From the NCBI GenBank assembly GCA_905372875.1, contig CAJPQU010000005.1, positions 1-25,647 of the forward strand: 25,647 bases of DNA, given 5' to 3'. This document shows positions 11,201 through 16,565 of this stretch, piece after piece. The translations under genes were made by a program, and so were the position numbers. The notes below the pieces were generated by a model. The model was not told the origin of the DNA. It saw nothing but the letters and a program-made list of their open reading frames with translations, and ran no database searches. Every line of letters begins with the position of its first letter. The first letter of the stretch is position 1. This stretch comes from an uncultured Schwartzia sp. (GTDB lineage: Bacteria > Bacillota > Negativicutes > Selenomonadales > Selenomonadaceae).

Positions 11201-11738
11201 CCACATGACTGGCCTTAATCGACCCGCCTTTCGTCGGATCAACGAGGTTCACCACATCCATCGTCGTCCCAGCGGCGGACAGGGGGCATGATCCGGTAGC
11301 GGCAAACGTCGCTTGATTGATGGTGTCAATCGCCTGCGTAGAGGCGGCAAAGGTCCCCGCCCCCACATCCACCTTCGCCCCAGCGCCGAAGATGACGCCG
11401 TTGGGATTGACGAGATAGACATTGCCCCCATCACTCTTCAGCGTCCCGTCAATAAAAGAAGACCCTTGCCCCTTGACAAGGTTTAGGTAATTTTTCCCGG
11501 CCCCGGAAAAATGAACCGTCTCCTGCTGCTGGATAGAAAAATCCTGCCAGCCAACGACATTATTTGTCTCCGTCCCAGTGACTGTCATGGTCTTCGTCGC
11601 CGCATTGACGGCGGCCGAAGCACCATCAACCCCCTGAGGCATCCCGTAGGCCACCTGGGGAACAATGCTCACCGCCCCCGCCATCAAAGCAATGGCCACC
11701 TGCCGCGACAGCCACTTTTTATCCGCTGAATGACTCAT
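2295..11738 (-). CDS. Giant TpsA filamentous-haemagglutinin-like adhesin with YDG repeats
   Basis: This is a secreted surface adhesin or exoprotein of 3147 aa and the substrate of the adjacent TpsB. Residues 1-32 are a signal peptide (RQVAIALMAGAVSIVPQVAYG). The TPS secretion domain follows (about 33-230), with the diagnostic NPNGVIFG at 111-118. A GLUG-motif region lies at about 290-460 (GLVG, GGIVGS and AGTVAG elements). An MBG-like stretch then leads into 19 YDG-type modules, with KxYDG motifs from about residue 686 to 2757 and one degenerate copy (RDFDN). The tail from about 2850 is acidic and repeat-free, with no LPxTG anchor or barrel, so release or TpsB-tethering are both possible. I see a single cysteine (C151). 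The start ATG at 11738 has GAGGAG five bases upstream and a good promoter. No stops or frameshifts interrupt the 9.4 kb. Ligand and role in adhesion or biofilm are unknown. Confidence 0.95.
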   Translation of the reverse strand: MSHSADKKWLSRQVAIALMAGAVSIVPQVAYGMPQGVDGASAAVNAATKTMTVTGTETNNVVGWQDFSIQQQETVHFSGAGKNYLNLVKGQGSSFIDGTLKSDGGNVYLVNPNGVIFGAGAKVDVGAGTFAASTQAIDTINQATFAATGSCPLSAAGTTMDVVNLVDPTKGGSIKASHVEMAGRNIRFLNTKSIESAEATVNLQSNTDAAVTANGNGYVHIGYDAAVGDSYGAADSSASPVTLGWQVNGALATEANAYMLVNKGIQLQNMQSKTNGNYMLGKDITLSGNFTPISTFSGNFDGNFYTIYDLNIPFASGDAGLFSTIDGGAGVSRIENVLFAKGVMSPEASVRSFGGYAGTVAGQAKKALIQNVGVKAGGDVYGNGSEDMTGGLVGLVDNSTIRSSYNERKVFGGGIVGSAIHGTRISDVYNKGEVKYGIIGSDKTGAVVERVYSTPAETDLMWSGWNGYARNNNPQTGNLNGYFYFSDKAQPNAGNPPSSVQVHTGLKPEYKRYETFIEGANTGTYKVEPWGADHISSTGGSRTTWRIHSNNELPTLTAFYRGIVAVKYEYTMGDAASIGDIAHQGKNWEKEGYNPKEVYNGTNLAINNVQYSYGSTGDANVITANHGTSGDTGVKNVNLTYDNKAKAHVLFQSDQYDVAGGDFTIEKRKLSGSTSGTLDQVEKEYDGTSNAAATSGPVSLFPAHGDTGVVEGDKAHVQVTGTVTGTFYRSKVEYDAATTPDDKKKVEVKEVGKDYYVTLNYSGLTLIDDGSGVAQNYDFNVAASGSAESEHGTITPRNIKLSLTQKTNLDKTYDGTTNIVNNAYSPASNITDDSSAKIVTIVGIKDDVTVGYGGAAVAYDNKNASTAANDRKVNYTGITLSGSDRKNYRLVDENGKVLFYHNDGANNGFDNVENNTSHALVGTGTILRRTVKADGFVLKNGGGETVTPSKEYDATSGYTLPAGHSLVQDAVGESGIIAADKPYISFAPGAGAKFLDSSGTETSNASDSGYATAATQASFDITAQATAGEEDRLDNYTYDAAPTVGSASIRTGTGAAKMKGRIEKKNVNAALNKTTGIDKIYDGNANVTLTGNVSVSGLIASDSTTFTQTATYSDQHVRWVNGQPAEKDITYTINLTGNKANNYTLNHTTGVMTTLAAKGTITPKKLIAKFADVTKAYDGTTKVIGANLSTDQYNGNGGVIAGDTVTLTHTDAQYDSKHVKDNRPGTHNNVTYTGLAINNSDYQLVDSATGNAATTGKGDGTITQATVTANDIVWNWRKGADGQNVPITKVYDNDASVNGTDADGHAVTVNSYLRSVGVRFGTGNDAVVEDLATSDHSGAYASKNSQNKAAQQVTFRAKYDGPTTSQPDADADYVVDDSALTGGYFENGTDRTGVITPRTVTVALADNNPTKKYDGNANVVDGSGTSLTGNGLVTMTGLLADGTVNASTAQYTKNGVADKHVAVDGNGAVVQKDVTYTIQTTGGADASNYQFVYNGGAPVAAGGTVTGKGTINKKQLTVTFAPVSKEYDGKAEVRGIQPTDQVVTTFTGLVTGDGHDDTKIKGVYGQRTGSTFTANANAGTKDVEYTGIADALGENVNNYAVQNMATISHGGGMTVQALFGTGTIHKRNINAADVKFGLQNGIDKEYDGNANVLDPRSHIVGGAPYVEIAGAGGSTERLTLDYNIDSAQYDSKDVAYSGGAVTTKTVTYTVKLTGDSLNNFNVTGGTPSQFTKTARGTITPRRIVAAVTGTPLNKTYDGTTTVKDAGGNLLSGDSVVTFTRATGHTGAALVGDTTNSSTAQYVSKNVNRDGAGNVIGQGITFTATVSDSGNYEIDTSGLAGKTGIISPKGIKAEFKPVTKEYDGNTTVTDPAKGLVDSVASQKSAGDALDLNTDYDAQYRSPNVKDNRPGTQDNVVYSHLRLTGSDAGNYQLTDKNGNALAVDPAGYSHTTGNGIITQKVLTGSNLKFFFNSITKEYDATTAVNNAEAGINHVELDGTVSNLVYTIKSAQYEDKDAGTGKRVDYTIGIDKDNYDISSLSGVDQTNGTFTQSTTGAITPKTVTAVVQENTAITKTYDTTKAVVQAAGDVKKNVTIAGLLSDKDGSGYTVSAEYTDENAGTNKTVNYTVTLTGDSKVNQNYALVDEHGTPIAQLSGTGTINKARMTANVGKAQRDFDNTSTIHKTDITGGVTLNGIGGESLTLSSGALDKLSGQYGNGAEDVFTPDPHAGHKAVKYQGLADALQYMADNGTTAQKKIAQNYTIADTLYFAQAADKGEIKPLAIIGANVDKQENYAIKEYDGTKSIDGATFYKDSTKTDPRDKGLQFFYTMPDGRVIEIMYEGTGAYTDKNAGKGNRTINYTVTGIKTEFSGDYVLDPTAQSRIVGNHSVAGNTITPRTIKVKTDVAYDKIYDGTKTVYDAGGNLVNSVQYEGLLEADRNQGVKVTTDSMAYDSENANAYPEGTVSGANHVNAAVKIENGNGNYTLEDTDDATAVVTTKTFNMDGKIRQRVVYVDFKAGKGTEATNHKTYDGNTGLGHNALDDVEMKGRDDARKTGVIAGDSGNVQLTNATGAYSDKDVARKDDGTVTTKEVYYQNFQLTGSKASNYAVQAAPEHQKEGDKTTLAGRGVINPKTIHAELNHDTGIDKVYDGTTAVTDPNHLKSNLRIQTGDLVGSDTVDSIGLDVERAVYRENPDGTGDEVKDAGKNGGANDALGVDYLLKWTGANGNYELASFSLKGKGKITRRTLHYAGGTPHTEKVYDGTDAVKQADAAKAFANAFNDAVYRKDYTENPNIAATTARYTDGVNASVDNQTEGPVHHQVDYTITLNTNNAYGTSNFQMDASGALSDTKHGTGTITRRTLHMDVPSEMAPNDTAAEPVPTLRPLTGETGLISPDVPPNVHIQWEGGKTWAEIRNTPGVYHYQWIAHDGSAAGLYGQNYIFRPGTLTVGVTLPGDYQAALADRDFVPDHLSYQRASRDWDATHFYRMSAIELRHEKKGVNLSRVPDYGPESRIGIPASAQGARSDVSWGLSDLSAYRETEEPSVDLTEAAREAAMALESQDAGVSRIEEKTEPSLRPVASAAASDTAEPTGWLASLPSAAAVSDVPAALGIRINAQDEDVDEAMLVAAEPDRNLHIGIETMGGAVNMMAMR
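3430..9990 (-). repeat. Array of 19 YDG modules inside TpsA
   Basis: The array encodes about 19 tandem modules of roughly 98-140 aa. Each opens with an I-x-P-R/K strand and a KxYDG motif and closes with an NYxL/NYxV strand. KxYDG codons lie near bases 9683, 9300, 8883, 8497, 8205, 7866, 7500, 7158, 6800, 6470, 6155, 5810, 5515, 5217 (degenerate), 4850, 4515, 4160, 3800 and 3470. A more divergent YNG element sits near 9945. The modules fall into sequence classes that recur about every 1.0 kb (see findings). DNA identity between copies is modest apart from short patches, so the duplication is not recent. Confidence 0.85.
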
Positions 11739-11786
11739 TCTCTCCTCACTCCATTTATGGCAACACTACCCCACTTTTATAATCTG

Positions 11787-11816
11787 ATTATAACCTGACC
11801 AACAAAAATTTTTCAA
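11787..11816 (-). promoter_or_regulatory. Sigma-A promoter of tpsA-tpsB
   Basis: On the minus strand, TTGAAA (11816-11811) is followed after 18 bases by a consensus TATAAT (11792-11787). The predicted start is near 11780, giving a leader of about 40 bases before the tpsA ATG at 11738. Confidence 0.75.
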
Positions 11817-11884
11817 GGGTATATAGACCTACAGTCATAAAAAATAAAACGAAGGTTGACAATCTCTCTTTTTTTGTGCCCCCA

Positions 11885-11913
11885 TTGACACCAAATACGA
11901 TACTACCTATACT
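11885..11913 (+). promoter_or_regulatory. Strong sigma-A promoter of the hicAB remnant
   Basis: TTGACA (11885-11890), a 17-base spacer and TATACT (11908-11913) make a near-consensus promoter. The predicted start near 11920 is almost on top of the GGAGGAG ribosome binding site (11921-11927), so the leader is extremely short. A second TTGACA at 11856-11861 has no matching -10 box. Confidence 0.8.
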
Positions 11914-11932
11914 AAGAAGCGGAGGAGTGAAA

Positions 11933-12115
11933 ATGTCAAAATGGGAGAAATTATTACGGCGCATACATGCCTTATCTGTGAATCTCCGTTTTGCCGAATT
12001 ACAAAAAATATTGGAAAGCTACGGATATGTGATGAAAAGCCCCCCCAGCGGAAGCAGTCATTGCACATTTAGAGTTCCCTGGCCGAACATTCCCGACGCG
12101 AGGGTATCAGTATGA
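11933..12115 (+). pseudogene. hicA: Truncated HicA-family mRNA interferase (toxin) remnant
   Basis: The product has 60 aa. Its first 47 residues read as the N-terminal half of a HicA toxin: LLRRIHALSVNLRF, then ELQKILESYGYVM, then the GSSH-x-TFR segment that carries the family's catalytic histidine. HicA proteins are small double-stranded-RNA-binding-fold RNases that cleave mRNA. After TFR the expected third strand and last helix are absent and the sequence VPWPNIPDARVSV is unlike the family. Removing one C from the CCC at 12077-12079 would give VPG and later YEPI in another frame, so a frameshift is possible but unproven. ATG 11933 has GGAGGAG five bases upstream and a strong promoter. The stop overlaps the next start (ATGA), as in intact hicAB operons. 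Confidence 0.65.
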
Positions 12116-12168
12116 ACCAATACTGCGTCTACCTGCTGTCACGCAATGACGGCATTTCACGCGAATAA
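12112..12168 (+). pseudogene. hicB: 18-codon remnant of a HicB-like antitoxin
   Basis: The ATG at 12112 overlaps the hicA stop (ATGA) and opens an 18-residue frame, MNQYCVYLLSRNDGISRE, ending in TAA. HicB antitoxins often begin with a short Y-x-V/Y-L-S-x-x-D-G strand followed by W-x-A-x-F-P-D-L-P-G, and here the frame stops just after the first strand. The position directly after a HicA-like gene supports the reading. The match is too short to stand alone, so this rests mainly on context. Confidence 0.45.
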
Positions 12169-12210
12169 AAGGGTCTGTTATCTATCCGCAAACCCAAAAT
12201 CATGATCTCC

Positions 12211-12254
12211 ACTAAAAAAGCCTTGCCACGTATTCGTGGCAAGGCTTTTTTAGT
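12211..12254. terminator. Bidirectional intrinsic terminator
   Basis: Arms 12211-12230 and 12235-12254 form a perfect 20-bp hairpin with a TATT loop. The stem core is GCCTTGCCACG and it is flanked by an A6 run on the left and a T6 run on the right, so each strand gives a GC stem followed by U residues. It ends transcription from the hicAB remnant on plus and from flagellin on minus, whose stop is 8 bases away. Confidence 0.95.
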
Positions 12255-12261
12255 ACGCTCA

Positions 12262-13602
12262 TTACTGCAGCAGACTTAATACGGCACTGCTGTTTTGGTT
12301 AGCTTGCGCCAGCATGGATTGACTGGCTTGCTGGAGAACGTTGTTCTTCGTATATTCTGCCATTTCGGCCGCCATATCGGCGTCTCGGATGGTGCTTTCG
12401 CTGTTTTGTGTGTTCTCCTGCTGGGTAATGATATTGTTACTGGTCATTCCGAGACGGCTCTCAACGGCACCGATGTGTGTCGCCTCATCCGTCACCTTTT
12501 GCAAGGCCGTCTCAATGACGTTGATGGCTGCGTTGGCAAATGTCTGACTGGAAATCCGCAAGGTCATCCCCAACGACGATTTCAGTCCCAGCGACGTGCA
12601 GCGCAGATCTGACAGCCCAATCTTCACTGCCTGATTAGATTTCGTCCCCGTCTGGAGGACAATGGAGTTGTCCGGCGAAGGGTCCTCTGCGCGAATCTGT
12701 TCCGTAAAATTATTTAAGACCGTATTCACGGATTGTTTCACTTTACCATAGCGGTCCGTTACGCAGATCGTAACTCCCGAAATCTGACCATCCAGACCAG
12801 GGTCAGTCGCCACAAATGTCATGGCCGGTTTATGATCAGCAGTATAAACCTTATTGCCGGAAGCATCCGTCCCGATCTCGTCAGTAACCGGCATTTTTAA
12901 TTGAAATTCTGGCCGTAAGATGCCTTGAGCAAGTCGCTTAAAAGTTAAATCAATGGGTGGAAAAAACGGAATGGGGCTTTCCTTTTGTACCGGAAATGGC
13001 TGTGTATAAGTTACTCCCTGCTTAACATAGGAAATTGTTACCGTGTCCGTGGGAGCAATATCTAACTTATTCCCCGTCTTATCTCTCAGTTCCGTAAACG
13101 GCGTATTTTCGTCCGTACCTTCCCAAAAACTTTGATTGACCAGCGAAGTATGGGTACCGGGACTCTTCACGAAGTGATTGTTCGTCCCGTCCATGAGCTT
13201 CATTCCATTGTAGGTAACATTCGCGTTATCGTCGATCTGCTCCACCATCTGGTCGAATTCCCGCTGAATGATCATGCGGTCTTCATCGGTATTCGTATCA
13301 TTCGCCGCGTTGATGACCTTTTCCTTTAGGGTACGGAGAATCTCAATGTCACTCTGCACCGCGCCCTCGGCCACCTTCAGCATGCTGTTGCCGTTCTGCG
13401 TGTTGCGGTCGTCCTGCCCTAAAGAAAGGATCTGTCCCCGCATGCGCTCCGAGATGGCGTAGCCCGAAGAGTCATCCCCGGCGTTATTGATCCGCATGCC
13501 CGAAGAAACCTTCGCCAAACTCTTTTCCAGTGCCTTATTGTTCTTATTGAGCTGGTTCAGCGTGTTCTTCGCCGACATGTTGTTTTTGATGACCATAGCC
13601 AT
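12262..13602 (-). CDS. fliC: Flagellin, filament subunit
   Basis: This is the structural subunit of the flagellar filament (446 aa), exported by the flagellar type III system. Residues 1-140 are the conserved N-terminal D0/D1 coiled-coil region (VIKNNMSAKNTLNQLNKN, SSGMRINNAGDDSSGYAISE). The C-terminal D1/D0 region spans about 350-446 (IRDADMAAEMAEYTKNNVL and a terminal LLQ). The middle is variable. No signal peptide is present, as expected. ATG 13602 has AGGAGG eight bases upstream. A sigma-28-type promoter precedes it and a terminator follows, so it is a monocistronic late flagellar gene. No other flagellar gene is in the window. Unusually for a flagellin it has two cysteines (C280 and C335) in or near the variable region. 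Confidence 0.97.
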   Translation of the reverse strand: MAMVIKNNMSAKNTLNQLNKNNKALEKSLAKVSSGMRINNAGDDSSGYAISERMRGQILSLGQDDRNTQNGNSMLKVAEGAVQSDIEILRTLKEKVINAANDTNTDEDRMIIQREFDQMVEQIDDNANVTYNGMKLMDGTNNHFVKSPGTHTSLVNQSFWEGTDENTPFTELRDKTGNKLDIAPTDTVTISYVKQGVTYTQPFPVQKESPIPFFPPIDLTFKRLAQGILRPEFQLKMPVTDEIGTDASGNKVYTADHKPAMTFVATDPGLDGQISGVTICVTDRYGKVKQSVNTVLNNFTEQIRAEDPSPDNSIVLQTGTKSNQAVKIGLSDLRCTSLGLKSSLGMTLRISSQTFANAAINVIETALQKVTDEATHIGAVESRLGMTSNNIITQQENTQNSESTIRDADMAAEMAEYTKNNVLQQASQSMLAQANQNSSAVLSLLQ

Positions 13603-13690
13603 GGTGATGACCTCCTGGAATATACTCGCGCCAGCCTTGGCACGTATGAGCGGGACATCTCAGTCCCCGAATCTGTCTGTTACAAACATA

Positions 13691-13717
13691 TTATCGACCA
13701 TCCCCCCGCTTTTCTTA
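13691..13717 (-). promoter_or_regulatory. Sigma-28 (SigD/FliA) promoter of flagellin
   Basis: On the minus strand, TAAGAAAA (13717-13710), exactly 11 bases, then GTCGATAA (13698-13691) match the flagellar sigma consensus TAAAGTTT-N11-GCCGATAA at 11 of 16 bases, including CGATAA. The leader to the flagellin ATG is about 80 bases. Confidence 0.85.
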
Positions 13718-13807
13718 ACCCCACCGGGAAAATTTTCTCATTTCTCTTCAAAAAGTCTTTGCTGTTCTCGCACAGCCTCTTTCAGGTAAAAAACAAATCA
13801 ACCCCCT

Positions 13808-13836
13808 TTGACAATCCGGCCGTTACCGGGGATAAT
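13808..13836 (+). promoter_or_regulatory. Sigma-A promoter of the gtrA-like gene
   Basis: TTGACA (13808-13813), a 17-base spacer and GATAAT (13831-13836) place the transcription start near 13843, just upstream of the AGGGAGG site at 13855-13861. This supports a GTG start at 13870 and rules out starts further upstream. Confidence 0.75.
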
Positions 13837-13869
13837 AGCCTCAACGAAGTAACCAGGGAGGCCTGCGGC

Positions 13870-14271
13870 GTGCATTTCATCCACCATATCCGACATCATT
13901 TTTTCACCCGGGAATTTCTCCTCTTCCTCGTCGTTGGCGGCGTCAATACCTTCAACGGGACATTTCTGTCATGGCTCTATGCCTTTCTCATACCGAACCA
14001 CAACGTAGCTTTTAACTGCGGCTATCTTACCAGCAATCTCATCGCCTACTATTTAAATAGTACCTTCATCTTTCCCGAGCCGCTGAGCCTGCAGCGCTGC
14101 TTGAAATTCGCCCTCTCCTACGTTCCCAACTACATCATCCAAAACCTCATCGTCCTTCTCTTTTACAACTTTTTAGGCTATCCGCCCATCCTCAGCTACC
14201 TCATCGCTGCCGTTTTAGGCATCCCAGTAACGTTTTTATTTGTGAAAATTTTCGCCTTCGGGCGAAGGTAA
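13870..14271 (+). CDS. GtrA-family membrane protein
   Basis: The product is a small integral membrane protein of 133 aa with four hydrophobic segments: FLLFLVVGGVNTFNG, a second around NCGYLTSNLIAYYLNS, a third around YIIQNLIVLLFYNFLG, and a last around YLIAAVLGIPVTFLFVKIFAF. The first segment with its VGG-x-N-T motif, the SNLIAYYLNSTFIF stretch and the basic end (FGRR) are typical of the GtrA family. These proteins are thought to translocate or help transfer lipid-linked sugars for O-antigen, teichoic acid or arabinogalactan modification. The frame is open further upstream from a TTG at 13759, but GTG 13870 follows AGGGAGG by eight bases and lies downstream of the promoter. The gene is divergent from flagellin, so a part in flagellin or surface glycosylation is possible but unproven. 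Confidence 0.85.
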   Translation: MHFIHHIRHHFFTREFLLFLVVGGVNTFNGTFLSWLYAFLIPNHNVAFNCGYLTSNLIAYYLNSTFIFPEPLSLQRCLKFALSYVPNYIIQNLIVLLFYNFLGYPPILSYLIAAVLGIPVTFLFVKIFAFGRR

Positions 14272-14345
14272 ATGCCCTAAAAATCAGACCTTACCATATC
14301 GGAAATTATTTTTTTGCTAAAAGGACAAAAAATCAAAAATTTTGC

Positions 14346-14374
14346 TTGCATTTTGGAAATAAATTCGCTATGAT
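14346..14374 (+). promoter_or_regulatory. Sigma-A promoter of groESL
   Basis: TTGCAT (14346-14351), a 17-base spacer and TATGAT (14369-14374) predict a start near 14381. This puts the CIRCE operator at about +6 to +32, the usual place for HrcA repression. Confidence 0.8.
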
Positions 14375-14386
14375 AAGGATTGTGAG

Positions 14387-14413
14387 TTAGCACTCAATGA
14401 CGTCGAGTGCTAA
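14387..14413 (+). promoter_or_regulatory. CIRCE operator (HrcA binding site)
   Basis: TTAGCACTC (14387-14395), nine bases, then GAGTGCTAA (14405-14413) is a perfect match to the CIRCE inverted repeat. HrcA binds it and represses chaperone genes until heat or misfolded protein titrates GroEL. hrcA itself is not in the window. Confidence 0.98.
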
Positions 14414-14450
14414 CAACTAAGATTTTATAGTTTTCAGGAGGACGATAACA

Positions 14451-14732
14451 ATGATTAAGCCATTGGGCGAACGGGTAGTGGTCAAGGTTTCAGAACAGGA
14501 CATGAAGACGGCCAGCGGGATCGTGCTGCCGGATACGGCAAAGGAGAAGCCGCAGGAGGGCAAAGTCGTCGCCGTGGGCGAGGGTAAGATGTTAGAGAGC
14601 GGCAAACTGGCGCCGATGGTTGTGAAGAAGGGCGATAAGGTCCTCTTCGCCAAGTATTCGGGGAACGAAGTGAAGGTAGACAACGAGGATTACCTCATTA
14701 TTCGTCAGAGCGACATCCTCGCGATTCTGTAA
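14451..14732 (+). CDS. groES: GroES, 10-kDa co-chaperonin
   Basis: The product is the 93-aa heptameric lid of the chaperonin, which caps GroEL so that bound proteins fold in the closed chamber in the cytoplasm. It starts IKPLGERVVVKV and has the mobile loop that contacts GroEL around residues 15-28 (EQDMKTASGIVLPD). The roof-loop region follows, and the chain ends with DYLIIRQSDILAIL, all standard. The length is typical. ATG 14451 follows AGGAGG by nine bases. It is the first gene of the groES-groEL operon, 43 bases before groEL, under the CIRCE-controlled promoter. Confidence 0.99.
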   Translation: MIKPLGERVVVKVSEQDMKTASGIVLPDTAKEKPQEGKVVAVGEGKMLESGKLAPMVVKKGDKVLFAKYSGNEVKVDNEDYLIIRQSDILAIL

Positions 14733-14775
14733 TTCTCTATAGACAATACATTTAGATAATTGGAGGTTCTTTGAG

Positions 14776-16404
14776 ATGGCAAAACAGATTTTATTTGATG
14801 AAGAAGCCCGCCGGGCATTGGAAAGAGGCGTTGACGCGCTGGCCAACGCGGTGAAGGTGACGCTGGGTCCAAAAGGCCGCAATGTGGTACTGGACAAGAA
14901 ATTCGGCGCACCGACCATCACCAATGACGGCGTGACCATCGCCCGCGACATTGAGTTGGAAGACCCGTTTGAGAATATGGGCGCGCAGCTCGTCAAGGAA
15001 GTGGCGACGAAGACTAATGACATCGCCGGTGACGGTACAACGACGGCGACGCTCTTGGCGCAGGCGATGGTACACGAGGGCCTGCGAAACGTGGCGGCCG
15101 GCGCGAACCCCATGGTTTTAAAGAAGGGGATTGAGCAGGCAGTCAAGACGTTGGTGGAAGAGATCAAAAAGAAGGCGAAAAAAGTTGCGGGCAAAGATTC
15201 CATTGCTCAGGTCGCGGCCATCTCCTCTTCCGACGAGGAAGTGGGCAGCTTGATTGCCGAAGCCATGGAGCGCGTCGGGAAAGACGGTGTCATCACCGTC
15301 GAAGAGTCCAAGACGATGGAGACGAATCTGCGGGTCGTGGAAGGCATGCAGTTCGACCGTGGCTACATCTCCCCCTACATGGTGACGGATACGGATAAAA
15401 TGGAAGCGGTTCTGAAGGATCCCTACATCCTCATTACGGATCGTAAGATCTCAGCGATTGCGGACATTCTGCCGATTTTGGAAGAAGTCGTCAAACAGGG
15501 CAAGGAACTCATGATCATCAGCGAAGATTTAGACGGCGAGGCGCTGGCGACGCTGGTAGTGAACAAGCTGCGCGGCACCTTCCGGGCGCTGGCGGTTAAG
15601 GCTCCGGGCTTTGGTGATCGCCGCAAGGCCATGCTGGAAGATATCGCCATCCTGACGGGCGGCACGGTCATCAGCGAGGAGCTGGGCCGCAAACTGGACA
15701 GCGTTACGATCGCTGATCTCGGCCGGGCCGGCCAGGTACGGGCGACGAAAGATGAGACCACCATCGTGGATGGCGTGGGCGATAAGAAGGCCATCAAGGC
15801 TCGTGTCGAGCAGCTCAAGAAGCAGGTAGCGGAGACAACTTCCGATTTCGATAAGGAGAAGCTCCAAGAGCGTCTGGCGAAATTAGCGGGCGGCGTAGCG
15901 GTCATCGAAATCGGTGCAGCCACTGAGGTGGAGATGAAGGACAAAAAGCTCCGCATTGAGGATGCGCTGAACGCCACCCGGGCAGCGGTGGAAGAAGGAA
16001 TCGTGGCCGGCGGCGGCGCGACCTTCATCGATATTCTGCCGGCCCTTGACAAGATCAAAGCCGACGGCGACATCAAGACGGGCGTTGACATCGTCAAACG
16101 GGCCGTGGAAGAGCCGGTGCGTCAGATCGCGAATAACGCGGGGCTCGAAGGCTCGGTGGTCGTCGAAGAACTGAAAAAGGCCGGCTCCGGCAAAGGCTTC
16201 GACGCGCTGACCGGCGAATATGTAGACATGATCAAGTCCGGTATCGTCGATCCGGCTAAAGTCACCCGCTCGGCACTCCAGAACGCCGCCAGCATCGCGG
16301 CTATGGTGCTGACCACGGAGACACTGGTCGCCGATAAGCCGGAGAAGAATCCGCCGGCAATGCCTCCAGCCGGCATGGGCGGCGGTATGCCGGGTATGAT
16401 GTAA
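14776..16404 (+). CDS. groEL: GroEL, 60-kDa chaperonin
   Basis: The product is the 542-aa double-ring ATP-driven folding chaperonin. Its equatorial domain carries the ATP site (GPKGRNVVLD near 31-40 and GDGTTTAT at 85-92 with D86). An intermediate and an apical substrate-binding domain follow (EGMQFDRGYISPYMVTD is recognisable). The chain ends in the usual flexible GGM-rich tail (PAGMGGGMPGMM). Length and motifs are entirely normal. ATG 14776 follows TGGAGG by nine bases. It is co-transcribed with groES and ended by the terminator at 16463-16494. Confidence 0.99.
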   Translation: MAKQILFDEEARRALERGVDALANAVKVTLGPKGRNVVLDKKFGAPTITNDGVTIARDIELEDPFENMGAQLVKEVATKTNDIAGDGTTTATLLAQAMVHEGLRNVAAGANPMVLKKGIEQAVKTLVEEIKKKAKKVAGKDSIAQVAAISSSDEEVGSLIAEAMERVGKDGVITVEESKTMETNLRVVEGMQFDRGYISPYMVTDTDKMEAVLKDPYILITDRKISAIADILPILEEVVKQGKELMIISEDLDGEALATLVVNKLRGTFRALAVKAPGFGDRRKAMLEDIAILTGGTVISEELGRKLDSVTIADLGRAGQVRATKDETTIVDGVGDKKAIKARVEQLKKQVAETTSDFDKEKLQERLAKLAGGVAVIEIGAATEVEMKDKKLRIEDALNATRAAVEEGIVAGGGATFIDILPALDKIKADGDIKTGVDIVKRAVEEPVRQIANNAGLEGSVVVEELKKAGSGKGFDALTGEYVDMIKSGIVDPAKVTRSALQNAASIAAMVLTTETLVADKPEKNPPAMPPAGMGGGMPGMM

Positions 16405-16462
16405 GATTCGACGGCCGTTAAATCGCATGTAAACGGAACGACATATCGTTGTTCCCCAATGA

Positions 16463-16494
16463 GAAAACCCCGGCGCGGATGCGCCGGGGTTTTC
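16463..16494. terminator. Intrinsic terminator after groEL, probably bidirectional
   Basis: Arms 16463-16476 and 16481-16494 form a perfect 14-bp hairpin (CCCCGGCGC core, GGAT loop). A/T runs flank the GC stem on both sides, so it can serve groEL on plus and the small secreted-protein gene on minus. Confidence 0.93.
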
Positions 16495-16565
16495 TTCTGC
16501 CCATCAAGAGAGCTTTGTCCCACACCGCCGAATGCGCGAGGGGGTGAGGCTCTCTTTTACAATCC

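Noticed and set aside
13759..13869. 37-residue N-terminal extension of the GtrA-like protein from TTG 13759
   Set aside because: It begins upstream of the likely promoter (13808-13836). GTG 13870 has a good ribosome site and gives the normal family length.
14308..14332. AT-only hairpin (T6G / CA6) after the gtrA-like gene
   Set aside because: The stem is almost all A-T and no U-tract follows, so it is not a credible intrinsic terminator.
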